Assembly (NCBI GenBank): GCA_040003205.1
Contig: JBDUDA010000089.1
Span: 1-10,861 of the forward strand
Reading direction: 5' to 3'
DNA: 10,861 nucleotides
DNA from: JALYIM01 sp040003205
Lineage (GTDB): Bacteria; Acidobacteriota; Terriglobia; Terriglobales; Acidobacteriaceae
Shown here: positions 1 to 6,264 of the stretch, in pieces
Layout: each line of letters begins with the position of its first letter
Numbering within the stretch: position 1 is the first letter of the stretch
Translations under genes and position numbers: made by a program
Notes under the pieces: model-generated
The model's input: only the letters and a program-made list of their open reading frames with translations
Told to the model about the DNA's origin: nothing
The model's database searches: none

Positions 1-1137
1 CCGCAGGAGATTCAATTGCGAGAGGAAAGATTTCTTAGTACGTCTCTAATTCTGAATGGCGTTCGGGCCGCCGGACAGGCGGGAGCGGTCCGCTTGACCG
101 TCCTCAAGTCTTACGACAAAGCGACAGCTTTTCTCTATCGCTTGAATCGACTTCTCATGGCCTTGGGCCTGGCTGCGGTTGGGATAGGCAGCCTGCTCGT
201 ATTCTTAATCTCCCATACCTTCACTCGTCCGCTCGGCAGTCTGGTCGCCGGAGTCCGCGCTTTGGAGAGAGGTGATTTCGATTATTCGCTCGACGATCGT
301 GGTGAAGACGAAATAGCGGAATTGACGCGCGCCTTCGACCGTATGCGGGTCAGTCTAAAAAAAACTCAGCAGGAGTTGCTGGAAGCGGAGCGGCTCGCCA
401 CTATTGGACGAATGGCCAGTTCCATCTCGCACGATCTACGGCACTCCCTGGCGGCGATCGTGGCGAATGCCGAATTTCTTTGTGAGGCCGGCCTCAGCTC
501 CGATCAGCGCGAAGAGCTGTATCAAGAGGTGAGCGTTGCGGTCAATCAAATGACGGACTTGATTGATTCTCTGCTGGAATTTTCGCGAACCCGGGAATCG
601 TTACGTCCGGCGTTTGGAAACGTGAGGCATTCCGTCGAGCTCGCGATCCAGACGATACGGTCTCATCCGGAATTTCATGCCATTCGAATTGCGGTTAGGG
701 AGTTAGGGAGTAGCGCAGGATTTTTTGATCAGAAGAAGCTCGAGCGCGCCTTGTTCAATCTTTTGCTGAACGCGTGCGAGGCAATTCCTTCAAACACCGG
801 TGCAATCGAGGTGGTCATCACCCCTGTGGCCAGCGGAATCGAAATTCGCGTGAGTGATAACGGCCGCGGTATTCCGGACTCGGTGCGCGCGACTCTCTTC
901 GAGCCGTTCGTCAGCCAGGGAAAGGAAAACGGCACCGGCCTGGGGTTGACGGTGGTGCAGAAGATCATTCAAGATCACGGGGGCGAAGTTGCGGTTGAGA
1001 AAACGGGCGGCGACGGAACGGTATTCAAGCTGGTATTTCCCCTGCCGGGCTTGTCGGCGGGCCAGGCCAATTCTACAAACCAGAGAGAGCCGTTTCCCCA
1101 CGCTCTGACGCCGACGAAGCGAGTGCAATCGGAATAA
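1..1137 (+). CDS. Sensor histidine kinase, 5'-truncated by the window edge
   Basis: This is a membrane-bound two-component sensor kinase that autophosphorylates a histidine and passes the phosphate to a response regulator not present here. The frame is open to base 1. The TTG at 16 is probably not the start, because the residues before the membrane helix look like the end of an extracytoplasmic (Cache-like) sensor domain. Numbering from that TTG, a transmembrane helix lies at about 46-66 and a HAMP linker at about 67-118. The H-box is SHDLRHSL with H139. The ATPase domain shows N252 (LLLNACEAI), DNGRGIP at 281-287, LFEPF at 294-298 and GTGLGL at 306-311, so it should be catalytically intact. 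The C-terminal 25 or so residues are a polar tail. It lies 108 bp before the porin gene on the same strand and may regulate it (inference). Family assignment is secure; the signal and partner are unknown. Confidence 0.93.
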   Translation, partial: PQEIQLREERFLSTSLILNGVRAAGQAGAVRLTVLKSYDKATAFLYRLNRLLMALGLAAVGIGSLLVFLISHTFTRPLGSLVAGVRALERGDFDYSLDDRGEDEIAELTRAFDRMRVSLKKTQQELLEAERLATIGRMASSISHDLRHSLAAIVANAEFLCEAGLSSDQREELYQEVSVAVNQMTDLIDSLLEFSRTRESLRPAFGNVRHSVELAIQTIRSHPEFHAIRIAVRELGSSAGFFDQKKLERALFNLLLNACEAIPSNTGAIEVVITPVASGIEIRVSDNGRGIPDSVRATLFEPFVSQGKENGTGLGLTVVQKIIQDHGGEVAVEKTGGDGTVFKLVFPLPGLSAGQANSTNQREPFPHALTPTKRVQSE

Positions 1138-1245
1138 GCTCTATTCAGCAGCATTGGGTGTCGAAGCGCTCATTAATAGCCGGCAGGTTCCAGCGAACGC
1201 AACGAACGATCAACCTGAAACTTCCGACTCAGCGGGAGGCCAATC

Positions 1246-2835
1246 GTGAAACATTTGATTTGTGTAGTCCTTCGCATTTGCGGGTTCGGTGTAGCCATAC
1301 TGTATTTCATGGCAGCCCTCCCGGTGCTCGCTCAACAAGCGCCAGGAAGTGGGCAAAACTCGGACAGTGCCGCCATGAATGACGCTGTGCGAGAACTACA
1401 GCAACAGGTAACTGAATTGCGGGCGGCGGTTTCAGAAGTGCGCTCGGAAGCCGCGCAATATCGCGCGGAAACTCTAGCGCTTAAACGCGAACTGGAGGCA
1501 AGGCGACCTACGGTCGAAACGGCTGGATCGCAGGATTCACAACCCGCGGACTCCCCTGTTCACGAGGCCGGCAAGGAAGACTCGCCCGTTCAGCGGAACC
1601 AATCTTTGGACAGCCGAACCGAAGCATTGGAAAGTTCCACGCAATTGTTGAACGGCAAAATTGACGAGCAGTACCAGACTAAAGTCGAGAGCGCGTCCAA
1701 ATATCGGGTGCGGCTCTCCGGCATCGTGCTCATGAACCTCTTCAGCAATCGCGGTTCAGTGGAGAATCAGGACTTCCCTACCTACGCAAATCCGCCGACG
1801 CCTTACGATTCCAAGGGAACTTTCGGAGCGACTCTGCGCCAGTCCGAAATTGGACTTGAGGCATTCGGCCCCAGACTCGCGGGCGCGAAAACCTCCGCCC
1901 AGATTCAGTTCGATCTTTCCGGCGGTTACCCTACCACGCTCAATGGATTTAACTATGGTCTGGTGCGGCTGCGTATCGCCAGCATGAGAATGGATTGGCA
2001 CAAGACCTCACTTGTCGTCGGACAGGACTCGCTCTTCCTTTCTCCGTTATCTCCCACATCATTCGCGTCGCTCGCCGTCCCGGCCTTTACTTATGCCGGC
2101 AATCTGTGGGGATGGATTCCGCAAGTGCGTGTCGAGCACCGCTTCGATTTGTCGGACGCGCAAAGCATCACAGTGCAGGCCGGCATACTAGATAACCTGA
2201 CGGGTGAACCGCCATACGCGCAGTATCAGCGCCAACCGCAGGCGGGAGAAAAGTCCACGCAGCCTGCGTACGGTTCGCGGATGGCGTGGTCGCATCTCGT
2301 GAAGGGACACGCGCTGACCCTCGGCGCCGCTGGTTATTACGGCCGCCAAAACTGGGCATTTTATCGCCAGAATGACTCTTGGGCTGGAATGGCGGATTTT
2401 GAAATTCCGTTAACTTCGCGCTTCAGTCTCTCGGGCGAGATGTACCGGGGAAAAGCAGTGGGGAGTCTCGGCGGTGGGATTGGTCAAAGCGTTTTATTCA
2501 ACGGCAATCCGCTGGTCGCCCAGACGCAAGTTCTGCCGCTTAACTCGGCGGGCGGCTGGTCGCAACTGAAGTTCCGGGCCACTACCAAACTGGAATTCAA
2601 CGGTGCTTTTGGTTTGGATAATCCCTTCGCGAAAGACCTGAGAATGTTGCCTGCCAGTCAGGGGGTATACGACTTAACCTTGTTAGAAAATCGCAGTGCC
2701 TTCGGAAATTTTATTTTTCGCCCGCGCTCGGACCTGATTTTCTCGGCTGAATATAGACACCTGCGGACGCTCCAGATTTACAACGGCAACAGCAGCGCCG
2801 ACCAAATTAATTTGATGATGGGAGTTCTGTTCTGA
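1246..2835 (+). CDS. Outer-membrane beta-barrel porin with N-terminal coiled coil (DcaP-like)
   Basis: A 529-residue secreted outer-membrane channel protein. I chose the GTG at 1246 because GGGAGG at 1234-1239 sits 6 nt upstream and the product then begins with a signal peptide, cleaved around residues 29-30 (VLA/QQ). Residues about 46-86 are a heptad-rich charged helix and about 118-146 a second helical stretch, with a Ser/Pro/Glu-rich linker between them. From about residue 153 the protein alternates aromatic and polar residues in beta-strand fashion and ends in phenylalanine (MGVLF), the usual BAM-recognition ending. An N-terminal periplasmic coiled coil followed by a barrel is the layout of DcaP-type trimeric porins; that specific family is inference, the porin call is firmer. 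The transported substrate cannot be read from sequence. The stop codon overlaps the start of the following cupredoxin gene, suggesting co-expression. Confidence 0.82.
   Translation: MKHLICVVLRICGFGVAILYFMAALPVLAQQAPGSGQNSDSAAMNDAVRELQQQVTELRAAVSEVRSEAAQYRAETLALKRELEARRPTVETAGSQDSQPADSPVHEAGKEDSPVQRNQSLDSRTEALESSTQLLNGKIDEQYQTKVESASKYRVRLSGIVLMNLFSNRGSVENQDFPTYANPPTPYDSKGTFGATLRQSEIGLEAFGPRLAGAKTSAQIQFDLSGGYPTTLNGFNYGLVRLRIASMRMDWHKTSLVVGQDSLFLSPLSPTSFASLAVPAFTYAGNLWGWIPQVRVEHRFDLSDAQSITVQAGILDNLTGEPPYAQYQRQPQAGEKSTQPAYGSRMAWSHLVKGHALTLGAAGYYGRQNWAFYRQNDSWAGMADFEIPLTSRFSLSGEMYRGKAVGSLGGGIGQSVLFNGNPLVAQTQVLPLNSAGGWSQLKFRATTKLEFNGAFGLDNPFAKDLRMLPASQGVYDLTLLENRSAFGNFIFRPRSDLIFSAEYRHLRTLQIYNGNSSADQINLMMGVLF
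2820..2834 (+). promoter_or_regulatory. Ribosome binding site and CTG start of the cupredoxin gene
   Basis: GGGAG at 2820-2824 lies 7 nt before a CTG at 2832-2834. The CTG overlaps the porin stop as CTGA, the same geometry as the common ATGA overlap. In this frame TAA at 2808-2810 blocks any earlier start. The next standard start (GTG at 2940) would delete a well-formed signal peptide. The evidence is positional; no initiation data are available. Confidence 0.6.
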
Positions 2836-3578
2836 ATCATCGTGGAATAAGAAAAAGCTTTTGTCCGTTCCCGCTGGCATGCGCGCTGCTGATCTGCACC
2901 GCTCCCGCTCTGGCGCAGGAGGTCACCGTTTCGGCGCGGGTGGTGGTATCCAGCTCAGGAAGAGGCGCGAGCGCCGATCGCGCGGGCAATGTTGTGTTGT
3001 GGCTCACGCCGGTGGCGGAAACACCCGCTTTAGCATCCAGTATGGGCGCGAAGCTACAGCACCCACGACTTACTCAGCACAACAAAAGCTTCGAGCCTCA
3101 TCTGCTGGTAACGCCGGTCGGGTCGGTGGTGGAATTCCCAAATCGCGATCCTTTCTTTCACAATGTTTTCTCTTTGTTCGAAGGCAAACGGTTCGATCTC
3201 GGACTCTATGAAGCCGGCAGCACTCGCGATGTGCACTTCGATAAGCCGGGAGTCTCATATATTTTCTGCAACATCCATGCGGAGATGAATGCGGTGGTGA
3301 TTGCGCTCGAGACGCCATATTTCGGCGTCTCCAACCGGCGCGGAGAAATTGTCGTTCCGCAAGTTCCTGCTGGACGCTATACCCTTCGCGTATGGCATGA
3401 AACTGCCGCTCCCGAAACCCTAGACGCGATGACGCGCGAGATCACGATTTCAGAAAACAACTCAACGCTTGGAGTTTTGCGCGTGCCGAGCGGCGATCTG
3501 GCGAGCGGCCACAAAAACAAGTACGGGCGCGACTACGATCCGCCAGCTCCAGATAATCCTGCGTACGAGCATCCCTAA
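2832..3578 (+). CDS. Secreted cupredoxin-domain protein (methylamine-utilisation-like)
   Basis: A 248-residue periplasmic copper protein if translation starts at the CTG at 2832; starting at GTG 2940 gives only 212 residues and no export signal. Residues 1-28 form a signal peptide (basic NHRGIRK, hydrophobic core, cut near ALA/QEV). The cupredoxin fold carries all four expected type-1 copper ligands: H110 in DPFFHNVFS, then C146, H149 and M152 in FCNIHAEM. A segment at about 164-190 (RGEIVVPQVPAGRYTLRVWH) resembles a carboxypeptidase-regulatory-like beta domain, which often follows this cupredoxin type. The tail is Pro/Asp/Asn-rich. Such proteins are often annotated as methylamine utilisation proteins, but no methylamine dehydrogenase genes are nearby, so electron transfer or copper binding in the periplasm is the safer description. 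It overlaps the porin stop by three bases and is probably translationally coupled to it. Confidence 0.85.
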   Translation: MNHRGIRKSFCPFPLACALLICTAPALAQEVTVSARVVVSSSGRGASADRAGNVVLWLTPVAETPALASSMGAKLQHPRLTQHNKSFEPHLLVTPVGSVVEFPNRDPFFHNVFSLFEGKRFDLGLYEAGSTRDVHFDKPGVSYIFCNIHAEMNAVVIALETPYFGVSNRRGEIVVPQVPAGRYTLRVWHETAAPETLDAMTREITISENNSTLGVLRVPSGDLASGHKNKYGRDYDPPAPDNPAYEHP

Positions 3579-3606
3579 GGACGCTGGCAATGGCGCGCCA
3601 CTGGAT

Positions 3607-3639
3607 AAAGCAGGTCCCTCGACTCCGCTCGGGATGACA
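3607..3639 (+). repeat. Dispersed intergenic repeat, copy A (short form)
   Basis: Begins AAAGCAGGTCCCTC and ends TCGGGATGACA. The variable middle seen in copies B and C is almost absent. It starts 28 bp after the cupredoxin stop and forms the left arm of a long inverted structure with copy B. Confidence 0.75.
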
Positions 3640-3682
3640 TTGCGTCTGGTGGGCAAACTCTAAATATTCTTTTAGCCGACTC

Positions 3683-3750
3683 TGTCATCCCGACCGGAGC
3701 AGGTGGGTTCGCGCAGGGAATTCACCTGCGGAGTGGAGGGACCTGCTTTT
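3683..3750 (-). repeat. Dispersed intergenic repeat, copy B (full form)
   Basis: Read on the minus strand it begins AAAGCAGGTCCCTCCACTCC and ends GGTCGGGATGACA, with a 30-35 nt middle that contains its own 6-bp hairpin (CAGGTG 3700-3705 with CACCTG 3723-3728). The end sequence TGTCATCCC at 3683-3691 recurs inverted as GGGATGACA at 3760-3768, so the element is flanked by 9-bp inverted repeats. Confidence 0.75.
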
Positions 3751-3872
3751 TATTGTCAAGGGATGACAGAACTCACCAATCCCGCAAGTTTCTGATTCCA
3801 ACTGTAGAGGGTGCTTCCAAGCACTGGCCTCTTCTCCCGTCGAAGTTCGTTATCCTAGAAGAAAGCGGCAAT

Positions 3873-5438
3873 TCATTCGAATCCGAGCTCTTTCCACTTC
3901 TTGTCCACGAGTGCCTTGGTCTTGGCGTCCATCGTGATCTCATCAGGCCAGGGGCGCGTGAATCCTTCGCTCGGCCATTTGCGGGTGCCGTCAATGCCCA
4001 TCTTCGAACCATAATTTGGGAGCCGCGAAGCGTGATCGAGAGAGTCAACCGGCCCCATCATGAATTGAATGTCGCGCTCGGGATCAATGTGGTTGAGAAC
4101 TTTGAGAGTGATGTCGGCGATGTCCTGAACGTTTACGTCTTCGTCCACGACGATCACGCACTTCGTAAACATCGCCTGCCCAAGCGACCACACGGCATTC
4201 ATGACTTTACGCGCCTGTCCGGGATAGGACTTCCGGATGGAAACAATCATCAGATTGTGAAAGATACCTTCAACGGGAAGGTTGATGTCGACGATCTCTG
4301 GGATAGTAAGTCTCATGAGCGGCAGAAAAATACGCTCGACGGCTTTGCCCATCCACGCGTCTTCCATGGGAGGCTTGCCTACGATAGTGGTCGAATAAAT
4401 CGGGTTCTTCCGGTGCGTGATGCAGCTGAGTTGAAATACCGGATACAGATCGGCGAGTGAATAAAATCCGGTGTGATCGCCGAACGGGCCTTCGCTGCGA
4501 AGCTCATCGAGATTCACGTGCCCCTCGAGAATGATTTCTGCATTGGCGGGGACTTCGAGGTCTACCGTTTCGCACTTCACCAGTTCGACCGGCTTCTGGC
4601 GAAGGAATCCAGCGATCAAATACTCCTCGATATCGGGCGGCGCGGGGACGATCGCGGAAAAAGTCAGCGCAGGATCGGTCCCGATGGCGACTGCAACTTC
4701 CATCTTGCCGGACGGCCTGTCGCCTTCGATCTGGATAGAGCCTCCCGAAGAGCGGGCCATCACATCTACTGCGGCGCTGCGAGGCTGCTCAGATGAGGCA
4801 GCGGCTTTGGCACGCATGCGCTCGCGATAATGTTCAGCTGCGACTTTCTGGCGCTGCCAATGCATCCCCGTCGTGCGCTCGTCGTAGACCTGCATCCGAT
4901 ACATGCCGACGTTGCGCTTTCCACTCTTGGGATCGCGCGTGACCACACAGGGAAGTGTGATGAACCGGCCACCGTCCTGGGGCCAACACTGAAGAATTGG
5001 GAATTGGGAAAGTGAAATGTTTTCTCTCTGAATGACTTCTTTGCATGGACCCGTAGCAACGGTCTTGGGGAAAAACTTTCCCATCTCCGCCAGCATCGGC
5101 AGCATTTTTACTTTTCCCAAAAAGCCTTGTGGAGATTTCACGTCCATGAAATGGCGAATGCGATCGGCGACCTCATCGAGCGAGTCCACCTCAAGAGAGA
5201 GGTTCATTCGTTTAGCCGAGCCAAACTGGTTGATCAAAACCTTCGCTTCGGGCAAACCCTTAATGTTTTCAAACAAAAGCGCAGGTCCGCCGGAAACTCC
5301 CGTGCGATCGCGACTCTTCGAAACCCGGTCGGTAATTTCTGCAATTTCTAAGATCGGATCTACCTCGGCGCGAATGTGTTTGAGCTCTCCGGCGCGATCC
5401 AGGACTTTGATCCATTCCCGCAAGTCGTCGTAGGCCAA
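3873..5438 (-). CDS. ubiD: UbiD-family prenyl-FMN-dependent decarboxylase
   Basis: A 521-residue cytosolic decarboxylase of the UbiD family, which uses prenylated FMN and a divalent metal to remove carboxylate groups from aromatic or unsaturated acids, typically in quinone biosynthesis. The start is TTG at 5436-5438, supported by AGAGGGA 4 nt upstream. Family signatures are clear: NVGMYRMQ at 176-183 (cofactor and metal region) and SEGPFGDHTGFYS at 315-327 with acidic residues E316 and D321. The N-terminal MAYDDLREWI and C-terminal segments also fit. It is slightly longer than E. coli UbiD (about 497 residues), mainly because of a low-complexity insertion at about 209-244. Which substrate it uses (a ubiquinone or menaquinone precursor, or another aromatic acid) cannot be decided, since no UbiX or quinone gene is in the window. 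A consensus -10 box lies just upstream. Confidence 0.93.
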   Translation of the reverse strand: MAYDDLREWIKVLDRAGELKHIRAEVDPILEIAEITDRVSKSRDRTGVSGGPALLFENIKGLPEAKVLINQFGSAKRMNLSLEVDSLDEVADRIRHFMDVKSPQGFLGKVKMLPMLAEMGKFFPKTVATGPCKEVIQRENISLSQFPILQCWPQDGGRFITLPCVVTRDPKSGKRNVGMYRMQVYDERTTGMHWQRQKVAAEHYRERMRAKAAASSEQPRSAAVDVMARSSGGSIQIEGDRPSGKMEVAVAIGTDPALTFSAIVPAPPDIEEYLIAGFLRQKPVELVKCETVDLEVPANAEIILEGHVNLDELRSEGPFGDHTGFYSLADLYPVFQLSCITHRKNPIYSTTIVGKPPMEDAWMGKAVERIFLPLMRLTIPEIVDINLPVEGIFHNLMIVSIRKSYPGQARKVMNAVWSLGQAMFTKCVIVVDEDVNVQDIADITLKVLNHIDPERDIQFMMGPVDSLDHASRLPNYGSKMGIDGTRKWPSEGFTRPWPDEITMDAKTKALVDKKWKELGFE

Positions 5439-5478
5439 GGATTCCCTCTTTCGTTGAAACGATTTCGCTCGAAAAGAA

Positions 5479-5484
5479 ATTATA
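5479..5484 (-). promoter_or_regulatory. Putative -10 box of ubiD
   Basis: On the minus strand this reads TATAAT, a perfect sigma-70 -10 hexamer, about 40 nt before the TTG start. That would give a leader of roughly 30-35 nt. No good -35 hexamer is visible 16-18 nt upstream. Confidence 0.45.
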
Positions 5485-5545
5485 TAGATTCGGCGAGCGC
5501 CTGCCGCGCTTGCGGACGTGCGCCTGCTGCAATTCTCTCTTCATC

Positions 5546-5557
5546 GTTGTGCACAAC
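5546..5557. promoter_or_regulatory. 12-bp perfect palindrome, possible operator
   Basis: GTTGTGCACAAC is fully self-complementary and lies between the divergent ubiD and M15 peptidase genes, about 60 bp upstream of the ubiD -10 box. It directly adjoins repeat copy C, so it may belong to that element's context instead of binding a regulator. Confidence 0.3.
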
Positions 5558-5560
5558 AGG

Positions 5561-5659
5561 AAAGCAGGTCCCTCCATTCCCCGAAGGTGCACTGCGCGCA
5601 GCCTCCGACGCGGTCGGGATGACAGGATTTTCAGTGGTCGGGATGAGATCTGCTTTTTT
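5561..5659 (+). repeat. Dispersed intergenic repeat, copy C with inverted partial end
   Basis: The core at 5561-5624 starts AAAGCAGGTCCCTCCATTCC and ends GGTCGGGATGACA, matching copies A and B at both ends with a different middle. About 20 nt on, TCGGGATGA and GATCTGCTTT follow; GATCTGCTTT at 5647-5656 pairs with AAAGCAGGTC at 5561-5570 with one G-U or mismatch position and is followed by more T residues. It sits between divergent genes, where a terminator is not expected. Confidence 0.65.
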
Positions 5660-5695
5660 GGAAGGCGGCTTGTTTTGTTTGCGAAAGGATTTCGA

Positions 5696-6229
5696 ATGCC
5701 TCAGCTTCCAGCTACTTCTGAACATGAATCTAATCCTCGTCTGTTAGCCCCTCCCCATGGCATGGAAGAGATTCTTGCAATGTTTGGCGATCATAGCGAA
5801 TATCTTCGTCCTGACGGGGCGCTCGATTCCAAATGGCAATCGGAGTTTCTGGCAACTGCTTCCTCTCCATTCCCGTTGCTTCTGGCGTGGGACCGCACGA
5901 GATATATCAGTCACTTTGCGTGCCATCGTTTACTGCCCGAAGTTTTGACGGCGGTTTTCCATACCATCCAGGAGCAGGGATTGCAGGCGACGGTCCACAG
6001 CTTCGGCGGCTGCTTTGCTTTTCGTCAACAGCGCGCGGGCAGCAAGCTCTCGGCACACAGTTGGGGCATCGCACTGGATTTGAATCCGGAGACGAATCAG
6101 CAAGGGACCAGGGGCAACATGGACGTCAACCTGGTGGCGCTATTCCTCAGCGCTGGATTTACCTGGGGAGGCGATTGGGAGGGACGCACTAGAGATCCCA
6201 TGCATTTTCAATTCTGCACGGGATACTGA
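5696..6229 (+). CDS. M15-family zinc metallopeptidase (D-Ala-D-Ala carboxypeptidase / endolysin-like)
   Basis: A 177-residue protein of the peptidase M15 fold, enzymes that cut peptidoglycan stem peptides. I chose ATG 5696 because AAAGGA at 5684-5689 lies 6 nt upstream; the longer open frame from 5510 would run through repeat copy C. The zinc-binding pattern is present: SAHSWGIALDLN gives H121 and D128, and DPMHFQF gives H170. FAFRQQRAGS just before the first motif matches the usual substrate-side segment. The W and G residues in FTWGGDWEG also fit. There is no signal peptide or membrane helix, so export would need another route, as for phage-type L-Ala-D-Glu or D-Ala peptidases, yet no holin, phage or conjugation gene is nearby. 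The KAS gene follows 35 bp downstream on the same strand. Exact bond specificity is unknown. Confidence 0.82.
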   Translation: MPQLPATSEHESNPRLLAPPHGMEEILAMFGDHSEYLRPDGALDSKWQSEFLATASSPFPLLLAWDRTRYISHFACHRLLPEVLTAVFHTIQEQGLQATVHSFGGCFAFRQQRAGSKLSAHSWGIALDLNPETNQQGTRGNMDVNLVALFLSAGFTWGGDWEGRTRDPMHFQFCTGY

Positions 6230-6251
6230 CAAATCACCTGTGACTTTCCTA

Positions 6252-6257
6252 TATAGT
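6252..6257 (+). promoter_or_regulatory. Putative -10 box for a leaderless ketoacyl synthase mRNA
   Basis: TATAGT is followed by 7 nt and then the ATG at 6265, so transcription would start at or next to the initiation codon. No Shine-Dalgarno sequence precedes that ATG. A CTGACA at 6226-6231 resembles a -35 element, but the 20-nt spacing is long. Confidence 0.35.
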
Positions 6258-6264
6258 TTTCGAC

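Larger units (their letters stand above)
3607..3751. terminator. Long nested hairpin between convergent genes
   Basis: Copies A and B pair as an outer stem 3607-3628 with 3728-3749 (22 positions, one mismatch) and an inner stem 3629-3639 with 3683-3693 (11 bp). The plus-strand stem ends CTTTTT, and its left arm starts with A residues. This suits termination of the cupredoxin transcript and possibly also ubiD from the other side. Termination is inferred from structure and position. Confidence 0.6.

Noticed and set aside
2861..3211. 116-residue plus-strand open frame overlapping the cupredoxin gene
   Set aside because: It is a different frame from the one carrying the signal peptide and copper ligands, with Arg/Gly-rich shadow composition.
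3607..3768. CRISPR-like array
   Set aside because: Only two full-length units in opposite orientation, with unequal spacing and no spacers; it is an inverted repeat pair.
3753..4460. 235-residue plus-strand open frame opposite ubiD
   Set aside because: It lies antisense to a strongly conserved UbiD coding region, begins in repeat-derived sequence, and its product shows no recognisable domain.
5510..5695. N-terminal extension of the M15 peptidase to 5510
   Set aside because: The extra 62 residues are translated repeat copy C; ATG 5696 has a well-placed AAAGGA.
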